Below are positions 35,546-49,059 of a stretch of 64,000 nucleotides of DNA, piece after piece. Numbering within the stretch: position 1 is the first letter of the stretch; each line of letters begins with the position of its first letter. The translations under genes were made by a program, and so were the position numbers. The notes below the pieces were generated by a model. It searched no databases, was not told where the DNA came from, and saw only the letters and a list, made by a program, of their open reading frames with translations. Source of the DNA: Gigaspora margarita. Taxonomy: Eukaryota > Glomeromycota > Glomeromycetes > Diversisporales > Gigasporaceae. The stretch is taken from NCBI GenBank assembly GCA_009809945.1, contig WTPW01000370.1, positions 182,764 through 246,763 on the forward strand. The letters are read 5' to 3'.

Positions 35546-36228
35546 GGTTTCGTTCTATTTTTTGTCATTTTTTTTTATAATAATATATAATAAAATATGT
35601 AATATTTAAAATATAATATATAATAAATAAAATAAAATTTTATATTAAATTGCGAAAACTTGCGAATATTGTATATTTATTGTTATTTAAAATAATTTAT
35701 AATAAAAAAAAAATTTTTATAATAAATTGCGAAAACTTGCGAAAATGTGCGAAAACTTGCGAAAACCTGTAAAACATTCAGGCGATATATATCTAACCGG
35801 TTAGTAATCGATGTATATCAATTTCAAATTTACTATGCCGTAAATGTTCGTAATTATTATACCTGCGTAATACTCCGTAGTTACTATAGTGTAAACTTGC
35901 GTAATTATTACCCCTACGTAATCCTCTGTACTAATCGTAAGTTTTCGTAAGTTTACACCTGCATAAAAACTTGTGGAGGTTTACGCATATTTTTTTTTGC
36001 TGATGAACATAATGTATGATCTATGTACTAGATGCCTGGGGTTCTTGAAGAATATAGTGATGTATATTCCTATATTTGAAATGGTTCAAGAATTTGATTT
36101 GTTACAAAAAATCAAAATTGAAAGTAACTGAAACACTAGACAACTCTTTAAGTAGTCTCTAAAGGCAAGAATTAAAGTCTTAAAGTCCTTGATCCATCTT
36201 TAGAATAAAAGAAATATAGTACAGTTAA

Positions 36229-36892
36229 GATGTTTGGAATGCCTAAAAAAATTGTCATTCCATGTGGTATATTATTTGCATTAGTGGCATATCATTGGCA
36301 TAACATATATAATTTTTGTACTATATTAGTAGTATACTGAAAAAATTGGTATACTATTGGCATACTACATGTTATATATATTTTTTGTACTATATTAGTT
36401 AATTCTATTTTTTTATATTAGAGTATCTAGCATGTCAAAAAAAATTTGGCATGCCACAAGACATGCCTTTTGTCAAATTTTGTGCTATAGCATGCCTTTG
36501 GAATGCTATAATATTTTTATTATTTATAATATTTTATATATAGTATTTATATTATGAGGTTATCAGAAGCTAATAGATGTCAGAAGCAATAATATATTAT
36601 ATACTGTTAAAATTTTCAAATATATATAACATATTGATCTATTGATTTGATTGGGCATAATAATATTTTGTTAGTTTTTTTATAATATGCAAAGATATGT
36701 TGTATTATCTAATCTAAAAGTTGATTGTATATCTTTAACAGATATTGCATAAAAGAGTAGAAATAAAAATGTTTTACTACACATCAAACAATAAATATAA
36801 TTTTTATACTATATTTAGTAGCATGCCAAATTGTTTTAGCATCTGTAGCATGCCACTATAGGCATGTTTTTGCTATTTTGCCAGATACCCTA
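36229..36892. mobile_element. Possible decayed TIR element with GGCAT motifs
   Basis: AGTACAGTTA occurs at 36219-36228 and 36893-36902 and may be a TSD. Between them GGCAT/ATGCC and GTAGCATGCCA-type motifs recur near both ends. The termini (AGATGTTTGGAATGCC and GGCATGTTTTTGC... ending AGATACCCT) are only weakly complementary. Confidence 0.4.
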
Positions 36893-36902
36893 AGTACAGT
36901 TA

Positions 36903-38590
36903 GATGGTTAAGATGAGTTTAGTTAAAGCTATAAAAAAAAAGACTAATCCAAATAAAAATTAAAATAGTATTAGTATGTACTTCTTATTAGATAATAACA
37001 ATATTAATTATACAGAACAGATAATCTATTGAAATTTGTCAAAAAAAGAGAAGAATAGAACAGTTCAAGAACTAAAATTGGGTTAGCATTTATATGGGTA
37101 TAATATATTTAAGAAATAAAAGAAAAAATTAAAGCATTGAGTAATTGATAAAATTTCTGAAGTTATTACTTTTAACATGTCTAAAATAAAGAAAACAAAT
37201 TCGTTGAATATTAGTTAAAAAAAATAGTATAAAAGTACCTTTCTTGTATCTATGGCCTATAAGAATTACTAATTTAAAAAGAACAAAGCATTTAAAAATC
37301 ATCTAAAAAATAATAAAATAGATGTATTAAAAGAAAAACCTAGAAAATATAGCTATTAATGTTTTTTATAAATAAAAAAAAGGTTCATATGCAGTAGGGA
37401 ATATGAAACTGCTTAACAAATATATAGTAAAAAACTGTTACTCTCTTTAATTAATTTATAATATCCTCTGGGTCAATAGCATAGCAATTATGCTCTGAGG
37501 ATACAAATTGAAAAATTGCTAGATTAAATTCTTCTAGATAAAATAATGGAATAGCTAATTAGAGAACTAAAATATTATGAATAAACAGGGACCCAGAATG
37601 TCTATAGGTGGACTTAATCAGGCAACTGCTACTATCTCATATGTGGCAATGAAATGAAATAAGTTAGAATCTAATTTAGAATAACTGAAGCCATAAGATG
37701 TAATAAGAGGCTAAAGTTTGAAAAGATACTTTATAAATTTGTAGCAACACTTCTGAAGAGTGATTTGAATCAACAAGTGTTCTGATAGTAAATTACTGAG
37801 GGTCTTGCTGTGAGGTTAAATATTTAGTGTGTATTAGACATTTGGGTAGTCTAAAATAAAGCAAGCTAAATAAGCTTAGTAATAGCTTTGTATATAATTG
37901 TACAATTGTATAAATTACAATAAAATACTTAGTGCCATATAAGTGCCCATTGCAAAAGAAAAAAAATCAATATATAATATTCTAAAAAAGCAATTAGACA
38001 TTATTGGTACAGTACAGCCAATGTTTTTAAGGATTACTAGCAAATAAAGATTAAAGAGAAGAACTGTAAAATTGTTGCTATTTAATATTATTGGTAGTAT
38101 AGAAGTATACTCTTATATATATAGCATTAAAAAATACTAGCAAGACATATAAATAATTAAGAAGTATTTTACTAAAGAGTAATAAATAAAAGAAAGTAGC
38201 TGTTATTTACCAAAATGACATTAGAATCTGGTTGAATAGAAGTGTCAAAAATTGTATAGAAATTTTATAAAATTAACTAAATATTTTAAACAAGCAGATA
38301 TAATATTCATTGCAAAGAAGTGTAATTTATTATATAAAGAAATACTAATCTACAAATATTTAGTTAGTAAAAGCAAAATATGTATAGACTTAAAAGAATA
38401 ACTAAAAATTAAAATAGTCTAAACCTATTAATAAAACTGAAACATGATTATTTCTTAGAATAGCAAGCTAATATTAAAGTTTCATAAAATATTTTAGTAA
38501 ATAGCTGCACACTAACAGAATTGATCAAGAAGAAAGTAAAGTTTTAGTGAAATAATAAACAAGACATTGCTTCCAACAAGCTTAAAAATA
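36903..38590. other. Gene-free, CG-depleted stretch
   Basis: CG is nearly absent and stops are frequent in all frames. By position it should be the gag-RT part of the Ty3/gypsy relic that follows, but I could not identify RT motifs. Confidence 0.4.
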
Positions 38591-38599
38591 TAATTACAA

Positions 38600-39800
38600 A
38601 TAATATTGACCAAATTGGCAAAGAGCTAGAGAAAGATTACAGCCTTACCAAATATATACAGATATTAGCAACATATCTGTAGATATTATTCTAGTACAAC
38701 TAGATAATGAAAAATTAAGTCCAATTAGTTTGGATTCAAGAAAGCTAAATGCACATAAGCTCAATTACACAGTAACAAAAATGAGTACTTAGCTATATTA
38801 TAGGAGTATAACGTGAATAAAAAATATGTTAATAAAATGATATTTTAATTGTGAATTGATTATCAATCCTTGAAGTAGCTTTTAATAAAGTTGAATTAAA
38901 AGAGTGTTTGATGAAATTGGTACTAGTTCTATAGTATTCATATTACAAATCTGGTCATAAAAATAGAAATACAATAGTATAGCTATATATTCTGAGACCT
39001 GAGATAATAAAAGACTACTAATAAAAAATTAATTAATATTATATTAATAAGAGTAAACATAGAGAATCAGATTATAAAAGATTTAGTGTATGTTGAGTAC
39101 TATTTAGAAATTTTGGATTAGCAAAAAACAGTATAGTCCAAAGTTTTACCTTGGTTACAAAAAAAGATAAAGGTTTTGTTTAATTAATATTGATCAATAG
39201 CATTTTATTTGAGAGAGAAAAACAGAATTTACTACTAAGAAGACTTATATAAGATGATAATGAGAAGGATGCATTTTAGCTATAAGTTATAATGGAATAT
39301 CAGAGGAAGGAGTACATCAAGAGATGCATAGAACAGTTAGAGTAATTTTGCAAAAATACAGATAGGTGTGAGAAACTGTATATTATAAAATAAAAAAATA
39401 TGCAACTTCTTGTCTAATCTGTTAATGTTGTAGAAAGCAGAAGACAAAAGAACTGATTCACATTGTCAAAACTAGTTGGTTTTTTTACAAGATCTATGTA
39501 GATTGTATTGGACCATATTTAGATTTGGTACAGACATTATTACATTATAGTAGCTGTGAAAAATCTAATAGAATATATTGAAGATTGTCTATTACAAAAG
39601 AAAAATAAAAAAGTATTACCAAAATTATATGAGAAGATATAATTATATAGTATAGATCTTTTTCTGTATTAATTTCTATAGAGTAACTAAGTTCAAAATG
39701 GTTTAGAGAAGTGACAAAAATCAGGTAATTTTTTAGAGAGGAAGAGGTAAAAAATATTGAAATTATATATAGGAACCTGACCAAGTCTATATTAAGGAGG
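38600..39800 (+). pseudogene. Ty3/gypsy-type pol relic: RNase H and integrase
   Basis: At about 38665-38790 a readable stretch, VDIILVQLDNEKLSPIS followed by SRKLNAHKLNYTVTK, fits the Ty3-type RNase H signature (tDAS...vLsQ...PI.y.SRKLn..E.nY...e). At about 39300-39360 EEGVHQEMHRTVRVILQKY is a degenerate integrase zinc-finger region (H...H then Y.W). At about 39530-39640 HYIIVAVKNLIEYIEDCLLQ, then LPKLYEKI, fits the integrase core region (RYIIVAVD..TKW.EA..L, LYE.I). Stops and frameshifts are frequent. The order RNase H then integrase is that of Ty3/gypsy, not Ty1/copia. No LTRs were found; the element is old and CG-depleted. Confidence 0.7.
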
Positions 39801-40065
39801 GGGTAGGCCTCTAATAAAAAATAATCAGGTAATTAATGACATAGCCCTTACTTAATGAATTTACTTCTTGATTAAATGTTAATCAATATTTTGTATCCTA
39901 AAGTGAATAGACAAGTGGTAAGCTGTACAAAAAACTTTCTATATATTGCATATGATTCTAATAAATCTTTATTTTACCTTGTATATGACTGTGATGCTAT
40001 TATACTACTGTCTTCCTTCTCTAATTATATGGTTTTTTGTAGTAAAAATAATAATTATAAAGAGG
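39801..40065. other. Flank between gypsy relic and foldback
   Basis: No recognisable gene. A 64-codon frame at 39876-40070 has no domain signature. Confidence 0.4.
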
Positions 40066-41007
40066 TATGATTATATAGTAAAGGGGCTTCCAGAAATTAC
40101 ATAATATTTTGTTACTAATAAATTTCAAAATTTTACCCCACTCACCCACACCTGATACCCTATTAGCCAATCAAAATTTATATTTTTTAAAATTTATTTA
40201 TATTTTACAATTTATGAAATTAATAATAACTATTGTTCTACTGGACCAATTTGGATGGTTTAACTACCAAAATGTTCATCTCGCTAAGACAATTCTAACA
40301 AGTCCAAAATTGTTAAAATCTAATTACAGAATCCCAAGATTATTTAACTTTTGTGTAATTTTAATAGTAATTTTTTAGAATCACTAAGTAAATTTCTTTA
40401 ATATTGAATAACTTTTGTTCTACTGGCCCATTTTGGATAATTTAATTACCAAAATGTTCATCTTAGTGAGACAATTCTAACAAGTCCAAAATTGCTAAAT
40501 TCTAATCACAGGATTCCAAGATCGATAAAGATATTATTGTTTGTCTAACAATACAAATCTTTATTGACATTGGAATTCTGTAATTATAATTTAGTGATTT
40601 TGAGCTTATTAGAATCATCTCACTGAGACAAACATTTTGGTAGTTAAATTATCCAAAATAGGCAGTGGATCAAAAGTTATTCAATATTAAAAAATTTACT
40701 TAGTAATTCTAAAAAATCACTATTAAAATTACACAAAAGTTGAATGATCTTGGGACCCTGTGATTAGATTTAACGATTTTGGGCTTGTTAGTATCATCTT
40801 AGTGGGATGAACATTTTGGTAGTTAAATCATCTAAATTGGTCCAGTAGAGCAATAGTTATTAATAATTTTATAATTTTATACTTTTGGCCAGAATTATAA
40901 AAATTTGACCAGAATTATAATTGTAACCTGATATTTACGGGACCATACCCACCCACTAAAAATTATGTAATTTCTGGAAGCTTCTTAATTACCCTATATA
41001 ATCACAT
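40066..41007. mobile_element. Foldback element F2, about 0.94 kb
   Basis: Ends TATGATTATATAGTAAAGGG then GCTTCCAGAAATTACATAAT, and the complementary ATTATGTAATTTCTGGAAGC at about 40961-40980, ending near ATATAATCACATC. Each arm carries two palindromic modules (CCAATTTGGATGGTTTAACT; CCATTTTGGATAATTTAATT) in mirrored order around about 40545. No coding content. Confidence 0.85.
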
Positions 41008-41477
41008 CTAATACTATGATTTATATTATATAATTATTTGAAGTAAATATTATAATTCAAATTGTTGCTACATATAAATGCATATTTGGTCAAGATTTTT
41101 AAAATTTTGGCTTTTTCAATTGTCTCCTTATTAATAATTAAGTTTACAGATAAATAATCATTCTATATAGATTTATCACAAATGTTCACAGATATTTCTA
41201 TTATTTTTGAGCTATCTAATCTATAAAAATAGAAAAAATAAGTGATGGTTACCCAGTTGACCTAGTTTGTTTGATTTTAGAATTTAGATAACTTAAAAAA
41301 CTAATATAAGGATTACAAAACTCTATATAGAAATTTGTAGAAAAGTTACTCTTCTGCAACTTTGATAATAATTAAAAGCAGCTTAAAAATATTAGTTTTC
41401 TAAAATTATTAATTAAATATAACAAAAAATGGGTCAAAAAGTTTGGAACCCTAGTTCTATGTTTACCTATTTAGTAT
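41008..41477. other. Gene-free stretch
   Basis: AT-rich, no gene or termini recognised. Confidence 0.4.
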
Positions 41478-41654
41478 AGGACCCTGAAATATACATAGAT
41501 AGGTCAGGTTAATTATAAAATTATTAAAAAAGAAAGATCTGTAGAAAAACCTCAAAAATAAGCAAAAAATTACTAAAAATAGAAAAGATCAGCATAAAAC
41601 CCCCAAAAATAAGCAAACTAATATCTGACCTATCTATGTATATTTTGAGGTCCT
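41478..41654. mobile_element. MITE, about 177 bp
   Basis: TIRs of about 33 bp: AGGACCCTGAAATATACATA then GATAGGTCAG at left; CTGACCTATCTATGTATATT then TTGAGGTCCT at right. The interior repeats AAAAATAAGCAAA and AGATC motifs. TSD not clear. Confidence 0.8.
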
Positions 41655-42301
41655 TTTAGGATTCTCTTCTTTCTATTTTCTATGAGTAAATAGGTTTGAC
41701 TTTATTAGCATATTGAACAGGTTTGCAATAATTGGCATATTATTTATTTTTCCAAACCATTTGGGAGTTCTTCTTGTAGAAATTTTCCTTATGTTGTGTT
41801 ATAGGCCCTACTATGTTTTAGTTCATGTACATTTTGAGTCCAGAAATTGTTTTATAAATGCAATATTTATTTATTTAAATATTGTTTGATTTCATTTGCA
41901 TTTTTTATTTTTTTTAGTAGCAGATTTATTGATGTTCCCTCTTCTTTTAACATAATTGACCAGGCATTTGCTCTGTTACTTAGTTGTAGATCCAATTGGT
42001 GTAGGGACAGTACTTGCAGTGCTGTATTTATTTTTGTTTTATTTGTAGAGGGAGTTGGCTTGTCTTCTAGTATGGAAAGAAGGGAGACAGTAGCATTCTC
42101 TGACTTTGAGCAATGAATCATGAAAGTTTCTTGAATTTAAAAGTTTATTTAGAATTACAATATAATTTGTTGATATTGTTTGCGCAATAGTTTTCAAACC
42201 ATAGATCTGTGGGTTTGTTATAGTAGAGTTTGGGTTCCCTTTGCTAATCCCACCTTATGTTTTACCAATTTTATACAACAATCTATGAGTATATCACATA
42301 C

Positions 42302-43250
42302 TAAGGAGAGGGCCATTTATCAGCTGATATTTTGCTACTAAGAGGCTACCCCCTCCCCCCTACCCGATCATAAATACTGCAATTTGATTGGCTAAAATTT
42401 TTTGAAAATTTAAAAAATTTTTAAATTTAATATTAAATAAAATTTGAACCAGTGATCCTTTTTGGACGATATTACTACCAAAATGTTTGTCTCAATGAGA
42501 CGATTCCAACGAGCCTAAAATCGTCAAAATCCAATCACTGGATCCCAAGATCATTATAGATTTGTATTGCTTTAATTATATTAGTTTTGTATATATTAAA
42601 AATAATTATTAAAGGTCTTATAAATTTAACATTGAATAACTTGTGAACCAGTGATCCCATTTTGGATGATTTTACTACAAAATGCTCGTCTCAGTGAGAC
42701 AATTCTAATCATTAAATTCTGATCATAGGAACCCAAGATTTTATAGATTTGTGTTATTTTTAATTGATTTAATATATTTTATATTAAAATAACACAAATC
42801 TACAACGATCTTGGGATCCCGTGATCAGAATTTGACCATTTTAGGTTCATTAGAATTGTCTCACTGAGATGAGCATTTTGGTAGTAAAATCATCTAAAAT
42901 GGATCACTGGTTCACAAGTTATTTAGTTAAAGTTTTTACGAATCTTTAATAATAATTTTTAATATATTCAATGCTAATATAATTAAAGTGATACAAATCT
43001 ATAACGATCTTAGGATCCAGTGATTGGATTTTAACGATTTTAGGCTCGTTGGAATCGTCTCATTGAGACAAACATTTTGGTAGTAGAATAATCCAAAACG
43101 GATCACTGGTTCAAATTTTATTTAATATTAAATTTTAAAAATTTTTAAAATTTCAAAAAATTTTAGCCAATCAAAAGTTATCTACTTTAAGACCTGATAG
43201 TTTTCAGACCCTCTACCCTAAAAAATCAGGTGATAATTGGCACTTCCCTA
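42302..43250. mobile_element. Foldback element F3, about 0.95 kb
   Basis: Ends AAGGAGAGGGCCATTTATCA then GCTGATA, and TCAGGTGATAATTGGCACTT then CCCTA, similar to F1 termini (GGGCCATTTATCAGCTGAT). Arms carry two modules each (GATCCTTTTTGGACGATATT; GATCCCATTTTGGATGATTT) mirrored around about 42775, plus AAATTTTTAAATTTAATATT/AATATTAAATTTTAAAAATT near the ends. Inserted in the LINE relic. Confidence 0.85.
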
Positions 43251-44815
43251 TATAGATAGCATTGTGTTCTGGGTTCTATATTATAGCCTGGTTAGAAGCA
43301 CCACATTTATTATATATAAAGCCTGCTTTTCTGTTATTTGCACCCTTTCCAACTTTTTTAGTCTGTATTAAATTCATCTTCTACTTCTTTGAACATGAGT
43401 GTGTTTGTTTGCTCTTGTAAAAAACACTCCAAGAATTTAAAGGTGCTCTTCATATCGATGTTTACTATCTCAGTATCTGTGAAGTTTATATATACATTGA
43501 TGTGTCTTGAATTTGTTATTAGTATTGATTTTGTTGAATTGATTGTTATGTTGGTGAAGGTGTAGAAAAAAAGGGCTATGGTGAGTATGTTCTGTAGTTA
43601 TTTCTTGGATGGGCCTATCCAAGTTGAGTTATCCATATATGCTAAACAGGGTGTGTAATATGAAACTATTGTATTATATTGCACTGGAGTTGTTGCTTCC
43701 ATCCTATATTCTTCATATTGCTTCACTATTGTACTTAGTAACAGGTAGTAGTAAATTCTCCATGGTCATCTTGCACTATATAGTTGCTTGTTTTCCCATA
43801 TTTATTTATAATTTGCTTCGTGTGATCATGGTAAATATCATATATAATATTTATTATTTTAGTAGTAATTTTTATTCTTTGGAGCAAGATTTTTAATAGA
43901 GGAAGATGCACAGAGTCAAAGGCCTTCAACATGTCCTGTGCAAGGATCCAAATTTTTTGTTATTTATTTGTGTATTCTCTAACAGATGCATTAAGTATTG
44001 TATGGGAGTTTGAGTAGAGTCATATAGTAGTGTGGCATAGTTGCTAATAAGAGTATTAAATGCTTGTTAGAATGTGGCTTAGTCTTGTTGTTTATAATTT
44101 TAGTTAATAGTTTTCTCACATGTTCAATTAACGTTATAGAGTGGATCCTATCTAGTTTTATTAAATTTCAGTTTGGTTATCAGCCATATTAAACTGTTCT
44201 TCTATGTTTTTAGCATCTTTTCTATTTTTAGACTAGCATTAAAGATCTGCAGCATCACTTTGATCACTTTATCTGGCAGCTATTTTAATAATTGGTTTAT
44301 TATGCCATCTGGGCTAGCAGCCTTTATTGGAACTGTCTAAAAGCATTTTTTGTAACTTATCTATCTCTATTTTATTGTTTAGTTGTGTATACCATGCTGG
44401 ATTAATTTTAGTTTTGGGTGCTTATTCAAGCTGCTAGTTCTTTTATAATAGTATTGCAGATAGATTATATTGAGTCTATTGCTCAAAGTAATTTTGTATG
44501 GCTACTTTAATTTTTTTCACTCTAGTTATAATGCCTTCTGCTATTCATATATTATTGAAGCTTGCTGGTATAGTATTGTGATATAAAACACTATTAATCA
44601 TTTTTTTACCTTTGTGAATAGTCTTTTCTGTCTATTTATATAGTTTTGAATTCTTTTCTTTTTTTTTATTATTTGCAGATCTCTTGCACTTTGCAGAGCT
44701 TTTTCATTCATTTTATCTCAATTCTATTCTGGGTTATATTGTCTGGATATAGTTATTCTATATCTATTAGAGTGACAAAATATTCTGCTTTTTCCCTTTT
44801 TATCACAAATCTGTT

Positions 44816-45710
44816 GGTAATGTAACCATACCTAATTCTATAAATTTTTTTTGTCATATATAAAAGATTTTAAAAGATTCTATTTATTTGTAAAATTTAA
44901 TATATAAAATATATAATCAATTTATTATTTAACTATAAAATTTTTTTATATTTTATATATAAAAAATTTTTTAATAATAAAAGTTACAACTTGTATAATT
45001 TATGAGATTTTAAAAGTCATGGTCCTAATTCCATGGATATATAATAGACATAATTTTTTGTTAAATAAATTGAACAAAGTTTACTAAGTAATATGTTTAT
45101 TATGCTAAATTACATATAATATAAAATTTTTACAAAGATTAGACAAGATTTTATTAATAAATTGGCTGCCTTAATTTAAGATATGCATAATAAATCAATT
45201 TATTTCCATGGACCATATATTAATGGAACTCTGTGATTCAATTTGGATGATTTTGGTACTATTTGAATCATCTCACTAAGATGATTCGAATGATGATAAA
45301 ATTATTCAAATTGGATCACAGAGTTACATGATACACAATCCATGGAAATATATTTAATCACAGAAAACACCTTATATCTTGGATGCTATAATCCAATTTG
45401 GATGATTTTAGCTCTATTAAATTTGTCTCAGTGAGGCAATTTGAATGATACCAAAATTATCCAAATCAGATCACAGAAACCTGAAATACACTATCCTACA
45501 AAAATATATTTGATCTTAAAAAAATAATTAATTTATCTTATATCTCAGAATATTGTAATCTAATTTGGCTAATTTTGGCACCATTAAATCATCTTAGTAA
45601 GATGATTTAATAATACTAAAATTATCAAATTGGATTATGGAATTATAAGATATCACAAAAATTATAATCCATGGAATTAGAGATAATCCCTGGAATTAGA
45701 TATGATTACC
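44816..45710. mobile_element. Foldback element F4, about 0.9 kb
   Basis: Ends GGTAATGTAACCATACCTAA and (complement) GGTAATCATATCTAATTCCA. Three module copies with a palindromic core (TTGAATCATCTCACTAAGAT then GATTCGAA) are spaced about 165 bp apart (about 45260, 45430, 45595), each followed by CCATGGA-type motifs. Inserted between the endonuclease and RT parts of the LINE relic. Confidence 0.75.
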
Positions 45711-47113
45711 TTATGTGTAGGGTATTAGTAAGTGTGTTAGTAGTTTGAATATTTTGTTAACTATTTTAATGCTAAATGTATCTCAGTTGCTTGCATTGTA
45801 AAAGCCACAAAGATATTTTTTACTTTTTTTGTACATGGCATAAATTTGTTAAGAGCCTGTTTAATAATTGAGTTCCATATATTACATTTTTTATATAGAG
45901 TAGCCTTATTCTTGATATCGCTTATAGGGCCCATCTAATTTGCAGTTTATTTGTATAAATGTTTCAAGTTGTTACAGGCTTCCCTATCTACCTTGTTATA
46001 AAGGCATATTTTTCTCTTTGAGTTTTGCTTTCTTTATAGTTTGCCATATAAGTTAGGCCACTTCAATTTAATTTTCTGTTAAATATAAAATAAAATAGCT
46101 CATAAGAGGGGAAGAGAGTATAAAAAATACACAAATTCATAAAAAATATAGTGATTCTATTGGCTACAAAAAATTATAAAAAGCAAATAATACAATCTGA
46201 TTGGCAAATATGATGTGTTTTTTTATCTAAAATTTTAAAAAATAGAGGGGGAATTATGTTAAACAGAAAATCAAATTGGTCTGGCCTTAGTATGCTATAC
46301 AGTTTGAATTATCTAATAGTTGCTATTAGTTATCCCCATTAGTACAACCAGTATTGGGCAGCTGAAGTCTAGTATGATTTCATTATTTACCTATATATCA
46401 TCTATTTGGCTACTTAATATGTCTCTGGCCCAGGTTGGTGCTATTATATTGTGGAAGTTTAGGGAACTTTCTAGTCCATTAGATAATATATCAAGGTAAC
46501 TGGATCTGATATTTACACTTTTTTGTCAACATGTTATCATTAAAATTACCTAAAACCATTATATTTATCCCTTTTCTCTTTGCCTGTTGTATCCATGTTG
46601 TTACTAATACCTGGGTATTTGTTGAAAGCTTTTTATCATTTGTTGAAAGGTATAGCAATATTAATTACATCTTTGTATTTCTGAGCAATAAAAGGTCTAT
46701 TAATAGTGCTGTGCTCAGTATAGTTATTATGTTATAAATATATTGTTAAGGGTGCTAATGCCACATCACTGTTCCAAGACTTGACCCTTGTATGTTTTTA
46801 CCTTTGCTACTATAATTAGAAGAATATATTTTGTAGTAAGGATTGAATAACTGTAAGATATAGGATAAACTGTGTACAAATTTGGTTTCTGCTATTGCAA
46901 CCATATGTAAGTTGTTTTTTGTACAATATTCTAGCCATAGTTGGAATTTAGTTGCTATATTCAGGTCCTGTATGTAGTATATAGCTATGTTTAACTTATC
47001 TTGCACATTTAGTTTAATTAGATTAGGGTTGTTAGTGTGATTATAGTTGTTTGCCTATTTAGATCAAGATCTTGTTATATATAATTGGGATGCAGTTGTA
47101 ATATGCATAGATG

Positions 47114-47392
47114 CAGTGTTGTACGTTTTGGCTGTTCACAGCTTTTTTTGGCTTGTTCAAGTCCAAAATTGTCCAAACGTTCAAGATTGTCCAAAGCTTG
47201 TTCAGGCTTTAATAATTAATAAAACTATCTAAAAAATATATAACTATATATTTTTTTAGGTGCTAAACACATTCCAGTTAAATTAAAATAGGTTATCTTA
47301 ATAAAATTTTAAGTAATTTTACTTTATTTAATTGTCCAAAATTGTCCAAAATTGTCCAAATCATTGTCCAAAGCTGTCCCATGACAACACTG
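47114..47392. mobile_element. hAT-type MITE, 279 bp, 8-bp TSD
   Basis: Ends CAGTGTTGTACG and ATGACAACACTG, flanked by exact CATAGATG copies (47106-47113, 47393-47400). TTGTCCAAA and TTGTTCA motifs cluster at both ends as subterminal repeats. Lies within the LINE relic, so it is younger than it. Confidence 0.9.
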
Positions 47393-48700
47393 CATAGATG
47401 TATTTAGCATGTAATTATTTGATGAAGTTGGTTCTGTATCTGAAGGAGCTTCAGATCTCACTTTCTTTTTTGTCCTTTTATTTTCTTTTTTTCTTTTGTA
47501 GATATCCCATTCTGGATCAAGCAGGTTTAATAGCTTGTTTAGGTATAGCAGTATCTTAGTTATGTTAAAAAGTTCATTAAGAATTTTTATTGCTTGAGGT
47601 ACTTGTTCTTGTTTTTTAACAGGAAAGAGGTTTCCATAGTTGTTGATATATGTTTTGTATATTAAAAAGTCTTCTTGAATGGTATATCAATTCACTCATC
47701 TGATATTCTATAGAAGTAGTAATATTGTCTCAGTGCTTTTACTACAATTAATAATTTACTCTGTGTTCTTATTAGTTCATTAGGTTTACCAATTTGACTT
47801 CATTGATGTTTGTAGGGAGGTTAGGTTTGTCTGTTGGATTAGTAGTTATGCATGGTTTGGATACAGGATCAGGATTGTGTATCTATTTCTTATTTTTAGC
47901 ATGAACTATTGGCTATAGAAATATCAGTTATAGAGAAAGTGTATGCATTTTTAGTTTGTACCTTTTTTGAATCTTTGAGCAGGTGAAGTTTGAAGATGAT
48001 AAAGTTGTTGAGTATCCTTTTAAATTTTTAGTAGCTCTGCAGTATCTCTATATATCTTTTAAAGCCATCCGTATCAAAGGTTCAAAATAGGAATAAATTT
48101 CTAATTCTAGGATCAAGTTCTTGAGAGCATAGTAGATAATATTGGTCTTTCTTCAGTAAGGTCAAAATACTGTGGTGGAATTCTGGTAAAAGATAATATT
48201 CCTTTAGCTTTTTTCTATAATATGAGAGGTATGCTAATTGGAATCTTTGTATAATGAGAAATTCATGTTTTAGGGCTTTAGGTAGATCACTAATATTTAC
48301 TAGCAAGGGCATTAAAGCCCTGATAAAGTAACTATGTTTTTTCTTTATTGCTTTGATTATTGTATTGCTCCAAAATTTTGCTACATAGCTATTCTTGTCT
48401 TTAGATTGTAGTTTGAGACCATTTGACTATAAGTTTTTTGAGGTGTATGATATAGAGTCATTAATATGGTAGTATTAGAGCATGTATTGTTAAATTGGTT
48501 CTTTGTACATTGGTCACCATTTTTATTTGGGTTAGTAGCTAGAATTGTAAAAATTTTTTGGCTCATGTTACTATTTTTAGCAAGGGGGACATTTGTAACT
48601 ATTAGCTCTATTTCTATTTCAATTTTTTGCTACTGATTTGTTTGGGAAATTTATGATTATTGTGGGAGGACTTTGGTCTGCGTGGGAAATTATAGTGGCC

Positions 48701-49059
48701 TACCATATTATTGTAGACATTTTTAAAATTTTTAAGTTGGATTTGGGTAAGTAAACATAGTGCAAAATTCATATTACATTTTAACAGTTTTCAAGGTACA
48801 ACATATTAAAATTTTATATGATTTCATTAGGTTATATAGAAGTTAAGCAGGAAGTTTGACGAACTCCTATTTTTGGATTTGACCAAAAATCGATTTTTGG
48901 ATTTTTTTAGATTTTTTTGCTTTTACTAAAAAATTCACTGAAGCTCGTATTTGTTTTAGATTAACTTCAAAATTTGCTCATATGTTGTATAACATTATGC
49001 AGTATAAAAAAGGCTAGGTTTGTATAACAGATCAGTATAATAATACATATCCTTTTTTT
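48701..49059. other. 5' flank of the Tc1-type transposase
   Basis: AT-rich; contains ATTTTTGGATTTGACCAAAA and similar short repeats. Presumably the 5' region of the Tc1-type element, but its TIR was not identified. Confidence 0.4.

Larger units (their letters stand above)
33761..36002. mobile_element. TIR element, 2.24 kb, interrupting a MITE
   Basis: Ends CAGCAAATTTATATATGCGT (33761) and ACGCATATTTTTTTTTGCTG (ending 36002). CGTAAATTTAC-type motifs recur near the left end (33820-34030) and CGTAA near the right end (35840-35960), as subterminal repeats would. Flanks AAATACAT and ATGAACAT match at 5 of 8 positions, so an 8-bp TSD is possible but decayed. The interior is T-rich with minisatellites and no transposase. 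Confidence 0.7.
41660..48700 (-). pseudogene. Non-LTR (LINE) retrotransposon relic, minus strand
   Basis: Read on the minus strand from about 48.7 to 41.7 kb. ORF1-like fragments lie at 48381-48566 and 48082-48312 (unrecognised, assigned by position). An AP-endonuclease start is at 46755-47006 (LNIAIYYIQDLNIATKFQLW, then VAIAETKF), with the endonuclease C-terminal motif about 46330-46450 (TWARDILSSQIDD). Reverse transcriptase shows MLKAFDSVHLPLLKILLQRI at 43735-43932 and a thumb-like stretch at about 43380-43560 (INSTKSILITNS, then FKFLE). A further fragment at 41867-42121 continues downstream. Net of the foldback at 44816-45710, endonuclease-to-RT spacing is about 2 kb, normal for ORF2. Stops and shifts interrupt every domain. 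Foldbacks F3 and F4 and a hAT-type MITE have inserted into it. Confidence 0.75.
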
